A program made the translations under genes and the position numbers. The notes below the pieces were generated by a model. That model was not told where the DNA came from, did no database searches, and worked only from the letters and a program-made list of their open reading frames with translations. A DNA stretch of 64,000 nucleotides from Stercorarius parasiticus (Eukaryota; Chordata; Aves; Charadriiformes; Stercorariidae): assembly GCA_013396915.1 (NCBI GenBank), contig VWZL01000443.1:326085-390084 (forward strand), written 5' to 3'. Of the stretch, positions 11,776 to 25,415 are shown one piece after another (within the stretch, counting starts at the first letter, position 1; each line of letters starts with the position of its first letter).

Positions 11776-13486
11776 AGGACTTTCACACCCTGTTCTTCCT
11801 TTCTTCCTTGTGAGTATGGTAGGAAATATGTTCTTAACATCAAAGCAAAAACATGCCCAGGAAACTTGGAAAGACTGGGCAAAATTTGTACATAATATGT
11901 CATTAGAGTAATTCGATGTGGACACATCCAGAGATGCAGATCTGAAACAATTTTAATATCTGAGATTTCCATATTGAACTTGGACTCCAACAAGCTTCAA
12001 CAGCCAAAATAAAACATTGCTTATTGGTTTGTGGTATCTCAGTAACATAGAAGTTTTACATAAATTTCATTATCTTTATTGGTAAAATACTTGAGACTTT
12101 TCCAAAAATGCATCCAAAATGTGACTAATATCTTTAATGTATATGTTTCCCAGGAGAGGAAATGAGGCAGTGTGCGTGCAGTAGTGTTTTGATTTGAGTA
12201 GCAGAGCTAACTGAATTTTCTCCAAAAGCCAAATGAATCTACCCAGAGTGAAAATACTGACAGGAGAGATGAAATGTTCATATAAGCTCTTATAAAAATG
12301 GGATTCCTTTTTACATATCCTTATTCAGCTGAAAAATTCTATGTGAGGTATCATCTGTTTTGCCTATTGTATGGTTATGATGGAGAATATAACTGAAAAT
12401 AGTAAGACAATGAGTCTCTCCAGATTTTGATTGCTAACATTTATTATTTTATTTATGAGATATAAGTGATAATAAAATATTACTTTAGATGTTTTGTTTA
12501 AAAACAAGTTTTTTAGAGCCATTGAATAAGTCTTCAAATGTAATTTAAACAAAAAATAAGAAATATGTTCAGTTACTTATAAAAAATAGTGTGGTAAAAT
12601 ACCAAACAGGCTAATTGCTTGGATTTAATAATCTGTGATGGAATCCCTTAGCTTTTCAAAAAAGCTGGAATTCTTTAAGAAATGTAACTTTTGGAAAATC
12701 AGTGCTTCAATGCTTTTAAAAGTGCAGATCTATACAAATTTTAATACATCCTAACCTGTATCATTGGTTGCTCCTGAAAAATTTTAGTGATATATATAAA
12801 GTGGCTATCTAGGAGGAAAAGAATTGCTTTTAACATTTGTAGATGCGTATGTATTTTTCCAGAGTAAAAGGAACTGAAGTGTGCAGATCAAATTAAAACT
12901 AGGATTGCTATTCAATTCCTTTAAAATTAGTCCAATGTTTTGTGGTTTTCATTATTTAATTGCTTGCTGTGCATAAATTGATGTAACTTGAGTATGCAGT
13001 ATCTCAGCGCAGCAGCAAACAGTTGGAGAGACTACAGCTAGTTCTCTTGACATGCAGGATATTGAATTTTGTTCTTGATATAAAACAAAGAAATATAAAC
13101 CAACTTTTCATTCCATAGGTGTTACTTTGTATCACTAACCATGAAAATCAAGCATATGATTGCTGAAAGACAGGTGACTGGCAGCGTTGTTACTATGGTG
13201 TTTATCCAAAAAAATGGACTCTTGAGAGATGCATAACAGACGTGGTACTCTGTTATATCTGTGACTAACAAGGCAAGAGTAGAATGAGGTTGTTTGACAT
13301 TTATTGGCAAACACTTCCATAATATAGTTCATTACCAAGAACTCTACTGGCAGATAAAAGATAATATTTTTTCATCTCTTTTTCCAGAGTATTTTTGTGG
13401 CTGGATGCTGACCATCTTCTGTTAATAAAGGATTTTTCATAAATGTGATAACTTGGGTGTTTTGGTTTTTTTAATCTTCCTGGCAG

Positions 13487-13590
13487 CTTTCCTGAAATGT
13501 TAATGCCAAAAAGGAGATACTTGGACCTTCCTTATAGAAAATTAATATTCGCTCTCTACACAATTTTGGAAGCCCATAAAGTTAGCAGAG
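13487..13590 (+). other. Candidate internal exon (weak)
   Basis: A pyrimidine-rich acceptor (ttttttaatcttcctggcag, ending 13486) precedes 104 nt that stay open in one frame. A strong donor, CAGAG|GTAAGG, follows at 13591. The frame needs two bases from an upstream exon, reads 34 residues beginning FPEMLMPKRRYLDLPYRKL, and leaves one base over. That phase fits the mini-exon at 14506-14540. No homologous family is recognised. The chance of a 34-codon open frame in one of three frames is high, so the support is mainly the paired splice signals. Confidence 0.2.
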
Positions 13591-14505
13591 GTAAGGAAGA
13601 ACCAACATTTAAAAGACACACTATCATTGCCCATGATCTCATCTCTTCCCCAGCCTTTTGAATCTGCCAAATGCTCATAGCCAATGCAGAGATGTACAAG
13701 GGAAGTGTGTGCTTCCCTATGAAGTAATATCAGTCATTTCTTCATTAGCACTCTGTGATGGATCAAGGGTGGGTATTCTGCTATTTGTAAGATCCAAGAA
13801 GTATGGTTTAGAAGGAGTACGCAGTAGATATGTTTTTACCTTGCACTGAAGTATTAGACTGTACACGTTACTCTCTATATTTCAGCGAAGCAGGTTCGCT
13901 ATCCTCTGTATGCTTTCTATTTGGATTTTAGCTAGATATGTATTTTTCCAGGAGACATGATTGAAGATTCCTATTTTATGTTATTGTAGGCTAGATGTTA
14001 TTTAAGAGGGATCATACACTCAAAATAGCTGAAGTGGTGGTAGAAGTAATCCTGAGTACATGCATATCTTCAAAAATCTTTTATTGACTAGGAGCCACAG
14101 ACACTACAATAAGGTAAGCTGTAATGTTTGACATTCCAAAGTATGTATGTTACAAGTATAGATAAGTAGTTATGGAAAAAAAACCCAATGCATAGTCCAG
14201 AAATAGTAACTTTTCTAAATAGCTGATCTATCTTCAGAAAATCACATAGACTTAAGCATGCAAAACTTAATGTTTGCATTGGTTATATACAAAACTTTGT
14301 ATGATCTTTACGTGCTTATAATAAGCAAGTTTAAAACAGAGCTAAGGTGTGATAATTCTCCAGTATGATTTAAAAGTTTGTTTATGAAATAGCATAGGAA
14401 AAATATATTTTAAAACTATGATGAGATTACTGTTGGTCTATAACAGGTGTCTTTGCCTTGCTTTCTGTGTATCTGTTTGAACAATCTTCTTCTACCTGCT
14501 TTTAG

Positions 14506-14540
14506 AAATTACCAGTAAAACAAACTTGTTCAAACAACAG
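14506..14540 (+). other. Candidate 35-nt mini-exon (weak)
   Basis: A textbook acceptor (tcttcttctacctgctttta g, ending 14505) and a perfect donor (AACAG|GTAAGT at 14541) bracket 35 nt. Joined to 13487-13590, the frame continues (two bases complete the codon, then ITSKTNLFKQQ) and ends exactly at a codon boundary. This could equally be part of a non-coding transcript or a cryptic splice pair. Confidence 0.2.
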
Positions 14541-15324
14541 GTAAGTAACGTTTTGCATGAAATGGTGTGGCAGTTGCATTTCTGTGCAAAAAAGAAATAA
14601 TATTAGCATACTTGCTTTTAACTTGCATGATAATGTTTGTATTGTGTGCTGCTATATTGCGCTGTTGGTGTATGAATGAGGATGTGAAGGCTGAAGCTAG
14701 CTTGCTCAAAAGCTGTGGATGCATTTATTCTTTAAAAAAATTATTTTCAAAACCAGGGTCCAATCTTCAGAAACTCAAACATCTTTAATTTAAGAATTCA
14801 AGTATTAAATGTATTTAGCTAATTATAATAAACTGTACTTAGCTAATAAGCTTGGAGTCGTATGTATAAAATAAAACTGAAGAATATTAATAAAATTTGT
14901 TCTACAAAGTAATAGAGCTATTCACACATAGTTGTCAAAATGTTTTAAAGTGCTTAATTTAAAAGAAAGAAACATCGGCAAAATTAGAATTCTTTTTCTC
15001 TCTCCTCCCACTCATTTTTATTCTCTATTACTTCTTTTGGAGATGTTTTTAGATACAAATGCCTTGACTTTCTGAGGTGCTGAACATCTCCTTCTAGTTA
15101 CCTAAAAAGAAAATAGGTAGAGGACTAAACTCTGTTCTGTTTCATACTGTAGTGATGATGACAGTGATGACTTGAAATAAATCTAAAGTATGAAACTAAT
15201 AGGAAGGAATGAGCTGAGATGGGTAATATTTCACAGATAGGGTTACAATTTGTCCAAAGGAAGCAGTGACTCATATAATGCCCAAAATTATGTCAAACTA
15301 CTTTTACTCAATTTAAANTATATA

Positions 15325-15380
15325 TAAATTTAACAAAAATATATAGCAAAATATTTAAATTTAACAAAATATATAGCAAA
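15325..15380 (+). repeat. Two-copy AT-rich tandem repeat beside an N
   Basis: The unit taaatttaacaaa(a)atata followed by tagcaaa occurs at 15325-15350 and again at 15356-15380 (one A shorter), a 31-bp period. An ambiguous base lies at 15318, seven bases upstream, so repeat slippage may have confused sequencing or assembly. Confidence 0.9.
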
Positions 15381-18300
15381 CTAATTTACTGATTTCTGTA
15401 TCTTAATGGTTCTTACTTACAGCGTGTTCTGTTTTTCCTGAGTTTTATGTCATCATGTCTCCTGAAGAAAATCTTACTGTTTTCTAGACAGTGCAAGCAT
15501 TCATGAAAATATTAATTTTATGTAAGACATCCACTTTGTATTTTATAGACTGATCTATGAACTTACAAGCATAAGATAATAAAATAAATCAACATAAATA
15601 ATTATTTTTTTTTTCTTATTCTTTTACACTATTCAGATTACATGGCTACTCACTCTAGTGCTTAGTTATTTCACTCTTGATAATTCTGAAGTCTCGGAAG
15701 ATTTTTTTGCCTTTTTTTTTCAAGAGCAAATCAAACTGCATAGGAAAAGGTAACAGAACAGGTATACTTCACAGAGGACAACTACAACACACTGTCTACC
15801 TAAATTCTGACCTCTATCCTTAAGGCAATTTACCTCATACTGTCCTCTTCAAAAAAGTGTGGCTTGAAAGGACTTGTCAGCTTATCAGGAGGCAAAATGC
15901 ATGAGGCAAAAAAAGGAGGATCCTGCATTTTAGGACTTCTAAGCATTTATATTTTTAGATAAATAGTGTGAATTATGACGAAAATTTCATTCATTCTCTC
16001 TAGTCTCTTGAAGAGCTTTCTTAGTTTATGACAGCAAGGACAGCAGAAACCTATAGTGACATTCCATATTTATGAAGTAAATTGCATTCTTTGCAAGCTA
16101 ATTATAAGTATGAAACATTTTGTTAGTTTCACGTAATTTACACTGTACTTATGCAGAGTATTTCAACGTATTCTAGGAGGGAAATAAAACAAAATTTAAG
16201 AATAGCTCCCCTAATCAGCAGAATAGTGGAATGATGGGTTTAATCTCTATGTGCTCCTGAAAACCTTTGCTCGTAAAACTCTACACACTAGAAGTTGGCA
16301 TGAAACCAACACCATATATATAGGGACTGCTGACAGAGGCAGCTGAAGGAGTTGTGAGAAACATGAGTCTGAGCTTGCACCAAATACTAGTAATGTGTAC
16401 TATCTCCTGCTATGGCTTGTTAAATCCATTTTAGGGTTAAAAGTATGTCTAAAACTTGAGCCAAATTACTATAAGGATTTTAAGAATTTTTATAGGACTG
16501 GCTCCTAACCCAAACCACCATGTAGTTTCAATATGGTGTTAGACTCCATTGTAGAGGACTTTTTGGAGGGGCATGGCTAAGCATATTGGATTGGAATAAC
16601 TTTAGAGGGAATGTGTTGACATAAGCTTTGTGTGTCCATTTACATTCTGAGATATTTATAAATGCTGCACTGCTTTTTTTTTAATGTTTTGAGATTTGAT
16701 CTATTTTTCTATGGCTATCTACCTCCATCTGTGACAAGAAGAAGGGAAGTATCTCATTGTATCCGTGTTCTTATGTTTTAATTTAAGGAGATATTTCTGA
16801 CCGCTAGATTGATTGCAGCTGAACTCCTTTCTCATGCATGTACCAGGCCCCCGCTATCAAGGCAAAAGAAGTTTAGCCCTTGTCTTCCCTATTAAAAATT
16901 TTCATTAGTTCGTATTAAAAATGGCATTAATAGCCATGGTAACTGAAAGCTACAAAGTACTAACCAAATACCAGCAAAGCAAGCACATTGCTCAAAAGCT
17001 ACTATGAAAACCAACTGATCTTCACAATACTTCTCTGAAGCACAGGTCTTTATCCACAGAATAAATCCACACCTGGCAACAGTGATGAAGTGATATTTCT
17101 AAATATGTCTATGCTTTAGAAAAATATGTATATTGACTATTTGCTGACATTAAGGGGAATTCATGTTTAGCAGTAATACAAATGCATGTTTTATATGTAG
17201 CTATACTTGGGGTCCATGTATTCCTTCTCTCATTTTCCACTTTGCTCTTCCCCTCCATTCCTGAAGTGTTAACTTCTCTATATGCATCATGGGCGATATA
17301 TTTCTGTGAAATGATGAACCCTGTTGCCCACTGGGAATCTTATATATTCATGTGTGCAATCTGGACATCACGTGGGAAATCAAATAATGAGATCTTCTTC
17401 AGAGACAGGAAATAAAGCACCAGAAAAAAGACCAATCTGGGGAAACAGCAGGGAACTGTGTAAAGCAAATGTTAGCTATCTAACACTGTGAATCTCTCAT
17501 GGGACCAAGAAGAAATGATGAGCCCATATTCCCATAAGATATGGAAGATAAACTTCTGAACAAAATGAAAGACGACTAGAGAACCCCAAGTTGAGAAGGC
17601 ACCAAATGTTTGAGTACAAATTGTCCTAGGCCTTTGAGTTTTGTTTACATGGCCTTACATGCCTAGAGAGGAAAACTTGAGAAATACAGTGTTTTCAGTC
17701 CTGGCTCAGAATAGCATACTATGCTGTTGGTAGTGGATAGTCAGAGTTCTCTGTAAGGTCCGCTGGCCAGTCCTTTCAAACTGAACAAACAAGGTGGTAA
17801 GCCTTGAAAGTATAGTGAGTGGATGTAACCTCACTACCGATTCCAGGTTTGGAACCTAGGGCTTTAGCATTTTGTGGCTACCATCCACTCTTCCTCTCTT
17901 TTCATCTTCCTTCTCCTAGTTCTCTGAGGCCTATTGCAGTGCTGTTAATTGCTGCTTGTTTAGTCTTCTACAACAGTTGTTATTGTCCAGCCTTCCAATC
18001 ACAACTGAGGAGGTAAAAGGCCTCTCTCTCATCTCCATCTCTGTATGTGCTGCCTCATACACACTGACATGTAGTCAAGGAAGCCGTATTTTGTCACTGT
18101 GGGAAGAAGCTGTCTAGGCTATTACCTTGGCTTCCTTCAACATGCTCTTATGTTTTGAATGTACTCTTCTTCCCATTTGCTGAATAACCCTACTTCTTCT
18201 TTACCAAGAAATGAGTAGCTCAACATCCCCTTAGGCTGAATGCAGGTATACTTAAATGCAGGAATTAGATTCAGTGGATATTGTTGGTCCAAAAAAATTC

Positions 18301-21066
18301 TGCCACACGCTGTGCATGTGCACTAGGAAAGCAATCTGCATGGGTGACTCCTCCTAAGAGCTGCAGATATTGTAGGGCAAGTAACCATTCTGTATGTGTT
18401 GAAAGATCAGTGAGACAGTATCCAGTATGCAATATTTTAAGCTTAGGTAAATAAAACAGTTTCTCCTTTTCTGTTAAGCAAAGGCATTGTCATGATTTTG
18501 TTATCTGAAATGCGAAGCATATACTGTTCAGTGTTTGAAATCTCTTTTCTGGTTTCAGGCGTTTTTTTGTTGGTTTTTTTTTTTTTTTCTGTGTAGGATA
18601 GAAATAATAAGCACTGGAAAGCAGGCATGAAAGAAAGGTCAGTAGTTTTACATCCGCAGTTCTATATTTGCACAGGTTGATAGGCAATGTGAGAAAATCA
18701 TAGCTCTTAACTGCAAGATTGTGTTTTCAGACATCAATTATTAAAAAGAAATCAACAACTGTACTCAGTAATACAATCCAGTACAATTACTTTTCACTAA
18801 TGTTACTATTACTTGGCAATTATTAGAGGCAATTGATATTGTATAGTCTGCATATACTTCAAAATAGGTGGGCCCCTCCCCCTCCCTTCACAGAACAGCT
18901 TATATTTGTTTTATAATACCACGATAAAAATCTCTTTTTCCCCTCTTTGAACACAGGAAATTGATTACTTTCTTATGCTTTTGCTTCAACAGCTATTGAC
19001 TGTCATGATATATGTCATGCATGTTATCAAATTTGAAGAACATGCCCTCTTTTTGGTTTACAGCTGCAGTTGAAACAAAAAGCATGGTTCTGGCTGACAC
19101 TCGAGAGGTGTGAGCCATCCAATATATTTCTGATAGGGCTTGAGGAAAGCTTCTCAAAAGATTTAGAAACTGTGATGTCAAAGTATTGGACCTGAGTTTT
19201 AGGACGGGGCTGTAAAAAGAAATTTCAAATGCAAGAAGGGAAAAAGAGAAAACTGGAATCAAAGGAGGAGGATGCTGCCTGCCCTGGGGCACCGTCTGGG
19301 GCTCTGCCTACATAGATGTGGAAGCACAGTGACTCAGCAGGGTGCCTGGGGATATAAACGTGGCAGGGCATAAGGTGAAAGAAGCTTCTTTTCTGGCTCA
19401 CAATGTCACTTCATATTATACATAATGAATGAACACAAAGAAGCACAAGATCTAAATGCTTTGGAGTCTGTGCTTCACTTCAGAATTTCTGTTCTGTTGT
19501 TGGCAATCAAAATCAATTCCTCTAAAAGCTCCAAAATTGTACCAGTGAGGGAAGAGGAACTGGGTTTATGAATTACCTCCTAATTTGCTGTCTCAATATT
19601 TTACATGAATAACTAGTTTCAAGAGGAGAAATTAAAGTGTCAATTCAAGATTTTTTGTTTCTGTGATGTTATACAAAATTCTGAATGTTCATTAACCCTT
19701 TTTTTCCCTGTTCAATACACTTCATTCAATAACACACATGCTGATATATTCTGCTAGTAACCTGGATTCTGCTCATTATAATTAAATGCCATCCAAGACA
19801 AACAGTCCCTTATGATTTCTTCCGATTGCAGCCTGGAGCTGTTCAGTTAACCCTTTGAGTGTTTATCTCTCAATGGCTTAGGTTAAGTCAATTTTACGCA
19901 GAAAATCTCTGTCTGAATATGTGAAATGCTTGTGTGGCTACATAGCATTGGAGTTTTCAAAAGATTACGATTATGTTAATATAATCCAGAAGGTGAACAT
20001 GTCTTTTCCTAGCTAACCTGATCACATTGGAGGCCACAGTTCAGGAAACTTAAAACAAGGAGGCTTGCAATGTAAATCATGTAAATCTTTCAGGTATTTG
20101 CATAATTTATAACTGAAGTGTGAGTTTAGTTATTGAGGAAATAGAGAGGAAGCAGAGGTAAACATTATATTGTGTTTCACTAAAGGCCAGAAACTATTCT
20201 TAGAATCTGAAAATTTTAAAAATATAATACAAATGAATGCCCAACGAAACCTCAAGTATAACATTAGGCTTTCTCTAAATGACATCAGTGAACGGAAACC
20301 TGGCAGCTCTGGATCTTGGGTCACCGAGAGACTAATGCCTTGTATTTATTCAGATATTCTCAGTATGAGCAAATGCAAAACTAAATGTCAGTAAACGTTT
20401 GACTCTCTTAAATAGAGGTTAGATATTGCAGTCATGGTCGGCACAGTTTTGTAAATAATTTATAAATTTTATTCCCTGTCAATACTACTTTTATAGTGAA
20501 AAAAGTAGAATTGCTTCCCTAAAATAACCTCTATGCTATTATTATAGACATGAGTTTTAATTGTTTAATATTCCCATTAAAAGACAAACTAGGCCTGTTT
20601 TTCACGTGTGTGCATGTGTGCATGGGTGCAGTGCTTTGCAACAGTGATGTGTGCTCCCACTATCTTTCTGAAGCAAGATGAATACTTTATTCTTATCAAT
20701 GACTGAAGAGGCCTTCAGAGTTGGATAAAAAAGACGTGCAATAGCTGCTGCAATAGCAGCTTGCATGGTTACATTGACCATCCCATTAGCTGCTCTAAAC
20801 TGCTGGTCTCATGGACTTGTGCCAGCCAGTCCTATTGGCTTTGACACAGAAGCAAAGTACAGACAGAAAATTCTATTAGAAAGTGTAGTATGATTTATTT
20901 TGTCAGCTTCATTTCTTTTCTTCATGTCTTCTAACTTGTCACATCTAACTTCAGACTTTAAGACACATTATGCAAGTGGAAGTGGTCAGTGAATGTTTGG
21001 AAGAACTCTCAATGTGGGCCCAAACAGAAGCATATTCTTTGAATGGAAACATTCTGCATTGCTGTG

Positions 21067-21293
21067 TTATACATTCTGATTAGTTGTTATTCCAGTTAAG
21101 GAGGATGATGTCCGAGTTCTGTCCCTTTCCTCCTTTCCCTCCTCCAGTAGGGAGGGAGCTATTTCAGCTGTAGAAGGACGTCTTGCATATCTTCTAGGTG
21201 AGCCAAGTCTGTTGCACGGCCCTTTTATACCGGGAAGGCCAGCAAGGTGTTCTTTGCATGTTGTTGTGAGATCTGATTTGCCTTTGAAATTAA
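21067..21293 (-). other. Candidate 3'-terminal coding exon, unknown gene
   Basis: On the minus strand a pyrimidine-rich acceptor (acattttttctctgtggatttag) ends at 21294. A frame then runs for 74 codons to TAA at 21067, starting with two bases that complete a codon. The predicted tail is hydrophilic and basic, then rich in Ser/Thr (SPRRYARRPSTAEIAPSLL, then RTRTSSSLTG). It has the look of a cytoplasmic C-terminal tail with a possible RRPST phosphorylation site. The stretch carries four CpG dinucleotides, unusual against its surroundings. No good internal donor is seen, so it would be a last exon. The gene is not recognised. The phase fits the candidate exon at 44229-44349, which ends with one base over. 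Confidence 0.27.
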
Positions 21294-23474
21294 CTAAATC
21301 CACAGAGAAAAAATGTAACATTTTTTGTCTTCCACTGTTTAACTAACATTATTAAGTGCAAAACTGGACTGGCAATGTTCTTTAGGTTGTGTGTTTGTAA
21401 TTCAAACAACTTTCAGAAGCTCTTGAGAAATGACAGGGATTTTTTCAAGGAGAAACCCAGTTATTGGTTTAGGCAGAATTTTTTTTCTTTCTCTTTTCTG
21501 GAATTGGATTAAAGAAGGGTGATGATTTCTTGATCCAGATGTGGGAATACCCATTCCCTCACTTGCAAGGAACTATTAATGAAATCATTAAGAAAGGCTC
21601 AAATAAAAATGGAACTGAAATTAAAAGATCTTGTATAAGAAGCCTGAAGATCAAAGTGATTAAAAATGCATAATTTTTTGGGCAAATCAATAGTAATGAA
21701 AGGCATTTACAAAATGGAAAAGAAGTATTAACTTCAGTAAATTCTCTTCTGATTTTCATTTTAAATAACATTTCAATCCAGGCAGGAAATTAAATATGCA
21801 TTTAGATTTATCCAGCCATTATTTTTATTTTGTTGTAAACAAAGAGCAGCAGTGCAAAATTAGAATTCAGATGGATAATAATTTTTCAGTATAAATGGTT
21901 TTGTGTAAGGGATACAGGGCAATTGATCCTGATCTTCGTGGTATCTTATCACTTCGTATCTGGGAAGAATCACATTTTAGATACATACAAATGTGTCACC
22001 CTAGAAAGGTGTAGCAGCTTAGAAGGGCATAGAAGGGGAAAACATTAATATTTAGTACATGTCTAATTAATTCATTTGCAAAGAGATATATTATGAAGAT
22101 ATTTAGGAAAACTCATACATGCAATTATTGTACATGAGATAATTAAGTTAGTGTGTCCCTGGTAGCAGCTGAGCTCCTGATAGCAGATATTTCTGAATAC
22201 CGACTTTTGTCTTGCATTGAAAAATGTATGCATTAAAAAAAAGAAAATGGTTAGAGGAATCAATATGAGACATATATTTAATGTTAAATCACGTTAAATG
22301 GAGACAGAGCTGGACTGCTCAATCTGAAGTGACAACACCGAAGTGTTGATGTATGATTTGATTACCTTCTAAAGCAAAAGTTTGGGTTATCTCCCAAGAA
22401 AAAGCTGAAAACATCCACGGGAAATTAAGATACTGCTAAACATTCTGAGTACAAACCAGGTACTTGCAGAAATTTTATGCTGTGTATACAGCATTTTCCC
22501 TCTGTTTAGGTTTGTGGTGTTAGCATCATGCAATGCTTACTTGATGATAACATTTTTGATCATTGTTCTTCAGAAGTGATAAGAAATCCGTGATTTCCAC
22601 CATGTGGAAACATACTGAATATAAAGCACTAAGTATTTATTTTCAGTAGAATAAGAGAGATTCTGAGATATATTTCTCACATACGTTAGTAATTTCCTTC
22701 TTCATCCTATGGGACCAAGAAATACCTTGAATTCTGAAAAGAGGTTTCAAAGTTACAACAAATGCATTTGGGGAGCAGATTTAAAATGTTTTTTACAGGT
22801 CTTTTTGAGCTGTTATTGCTATTAACATGCCTGGCTTTCTGGGTGTTGATAAATAAATAAACAGAAAACAAAAAAGTTGGGGGACCTTTCTACACAAGCT
22901 GTCATTTAATTCTCTAAAGTAAAACAATAATTTAATTTTCTTTCTCTGTGATTTTCAGCTTGTCTCAGTTGTAGTAGCAGGCACCGACTTCCTTCAACTG
23001 AGGTACCAAGTTGTGTTGTACTTGGTATATTTTTATACTGGCTGGCTGTGTCTCCCTGGGGAGTCACAAAGTACAAGTTTATCAGTTTGATCAAAAAAAC
23101 CTATCCTAAAGTTGCAACCACTGCTGTAGGGGAGAGGTTTCTGATAGGCATCTTTCACTTTTTGTATCCTGGAAAAATATGGTAATAATTCATCAGGGTG
23201 GTTTTTTAAACCTTAAAGCTAAGTAAGTATGTACTGAGAAACTGCACCTGGTTCATAACAACTTAATAATATTTGCAACAGCTTTTCTGTCCATCTGTTT
23301 CATAGCACTGCAAATAGGATTTGGAAGACTTATGTGCTGGACCTCAATGTTTATGTATAAAAAGAAAGTGTATAAATCTGCTAATCAGAATGAGAAAGCC
23401 ACAGGCAGTTGACCTTCTGATCTCTCCTTCCATTCTGATGGTTGTTAAGCTCCACCAGAAAGACTTCAAATAGG

Positions 23475-25415
23475 ACAAATAATAGGAAAATAAAAACCAA
23501 GCTTGCAAACCTGGACTTCAGGAGAGCAGAATTTGGCCTCTTAACAGTTCTTGGAAGAGTCCCATGAAATAAGGCCCTGGAGGGAAGGCCCAAGAAAGCT
23601 GGTTAATATTTAAGGATCAACTCCTCCGAGCTCAAGAGCAGTCCAACCCAATAAATAGCAAGTCAGATAAAAATGCCAGGAGACCTGCATGGCTGAACAA
23701 GAAGGTATTCACTAAGCTCAAACACAACAAGGAAGCATACAGAGGGTGGAAGCAAGGATGGGTAGTCTGGGAAGAACACAGACATTGACCCAAGCATTCA
23801 GGGGTGAAATTAGGAAAGCTAAAGCCCAAATGGAATTGAATCTGGCTTGAGATGACAAAGACAACAAGAAGGACTTCTGTAAGTATATAGGTGACAAAGG
23901 AAAGACTAGGGAAAATGTGGGACCATTGGTGAATGAGATGGGGTCCTGGTTACGCAGGGTGTGGAAAAAGCTGAGGTACCAGATGCCTTCTTTATCTTAG
24001 CCTGGACTAAAAAGACCAGCTTTCAGAAATCCCAGGTCTCAAAGACCAGGGGAATAATCCAGAGGAAGAAAATGTACCCTTGGTGGTAGAGGATCAGGTC
24101 AGGGAATAATTGGGCAAATTATACATGCATGGGGCCTGATGGGATGCACCCAAGAGTGTGAGGGAACAGGCAGATGTCATTGTAAGGCCACTCTCAATAA
24201 TTGATCAATCATGGTGATTTGAAGAAGTGCCTGGAGGCTGCAGGGAAGCAAATGTCATTCCTATCTTCAAGAAGGGCAAGAAGGAGGACCTAGGGAACTG
24301 CAAGCTGGTCAGCCTCACCTTGATCCCTGTGAAGGTGGTGGAGCAGCTAATCCTGGAAACCATTTCCATGCACATGAATGACAAGAAAATCATCAGGAGT
24401 AGTCAGCATGGATTCACCAAGGGGAAGTCATGCTTGACCAACTTGATAAACTTCTATGATGAAATGACTGGCCTGGCAGATGAGAGGACAGTAGTGGGTA
24501 TGGTCTACCTGGACTTCACTAAGAGCTTTGCCACTGTCTCCCGTAAAATCCTCAGAGACAAGCTCACAATGTACGAGCTAGATAAGCAGAGAGTGAGGTG
24601 GATTAAAAACTGGCTGAATGTCCAGGCCCAAGAGGGTAGTGATCAGTGGCACAAAATCTAGTTGGAGGCCAGTAAGTCGCAGTGTATCCTAGGGGGTCAA
24701 TAATGGGTCCAGTCCTGTTTAACATCTTCATTAATGATATAGATGCTGGGGCAGAGTGTACCCTCAGCCAGTTTGCTGATGATACAACACTGGGAGGAGT
24801 GTCTGACACACCACATGGTCGTACTGCCATTCAGAGGGACCTTAACATGCTGGAGAAATGGGCCGACAGGAACCTCATGAAGTTCAACAAGGGGAAGTGC
24901 AAAATCCTGTACCTGGGGAGGAACAACCCCATGCACCAGTACATGCTGAGGGCTGACTGACAGAAGAGCAGCTTTAGAGGAAAGGATGTGGGGGTCCTGG
25001 TAGACACCAGGTTGAACATGAGCCAGGAGAAACATAGACATACTGGAGAGATGATGAAGGGACAGGAGCATTATCACATGTGAGGAAAAGCTGGGAGAGC
25101 TGAAACTGTTCAGCCTGGAGAAGGCAAGGCTTTGGGGGGATCTTATCAAAATATATAAATATCTGAAGGGAGGGTGCAAAGAGGAGAGAGACAAGCTCTT
25201 TTCAGTGGTGCCCAGTGACAGGAAAAGAGGCAATAGGCACAAACTGAAACACAGGAGATGCTGTCTGAACACCAGAAAACACTGATGGTTTCCCAGAGAC
25301 GTTGTAGAGTGTCCCTCCTCAGAGATATTCAAGAGCTGTCTGGACATGGTCCTGGGTGCTTGCTTGAGCAAGAGGGGGTTGGATGAGGTGATCTGCAGAG
25401 GTCCTTTCCAACCTC
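23475..25415 (+). pseudogene. CR1 ORF2 reverse-transcriptase remnant
   Basis: Recognisable ORF2 motifs appear in order. They are VIPIFKKGKKEDLGNC (about 24257), [14 protein letters not shown] (about 24408), motif A VYLDFTKSFATV (24503 on; first catalytic Asp kept, consensus FDTV changed to FATV), an in-frame TAG at 24659, motif B as [14 protein letters not shown], and the intact catalytic box FADDT at 24772-24786. Then [19 protein letters not shown] leads to a stop at 24958. The C-terminal part is out of frame and partly deleted. The two longest open pieces are 24227-24661 and 24682-24960. The product would be non-functional. Confidence 0.92.

Larger units (their letters stand above)
11776..23474. 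other. AT-rich non-coding stretch with weak exon candidates
   Basis: No repeat family or gene is recognised in this 11.7-kb stretch. It holds three exon-like candidates (13487-13590 and 14506-14540 on plus; 21067-21293 on minus, each listed separately), a 31-bp-period tandem repeat beside an ambiguous base (15318-15380), a T/G-rich run (18561-18589), and a 7-bp stem with a 3-nt loop at 22594-22610. The remainder looks like intron or intergenic sequence. Confidence 0.55.

Noticed and set aside
11776..11925. Extension of the CR1 frame to an ATG at 11925
   Set aside because: These codons lie in unique flank with no CR1 similarity; the join is accidental read-through of the insertion boundary.
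24697..25371. 224-codon open frame, minus
   Set aside because: It is antisense to the CR1 copy at 23475-25458, a shadow of its coding bias.
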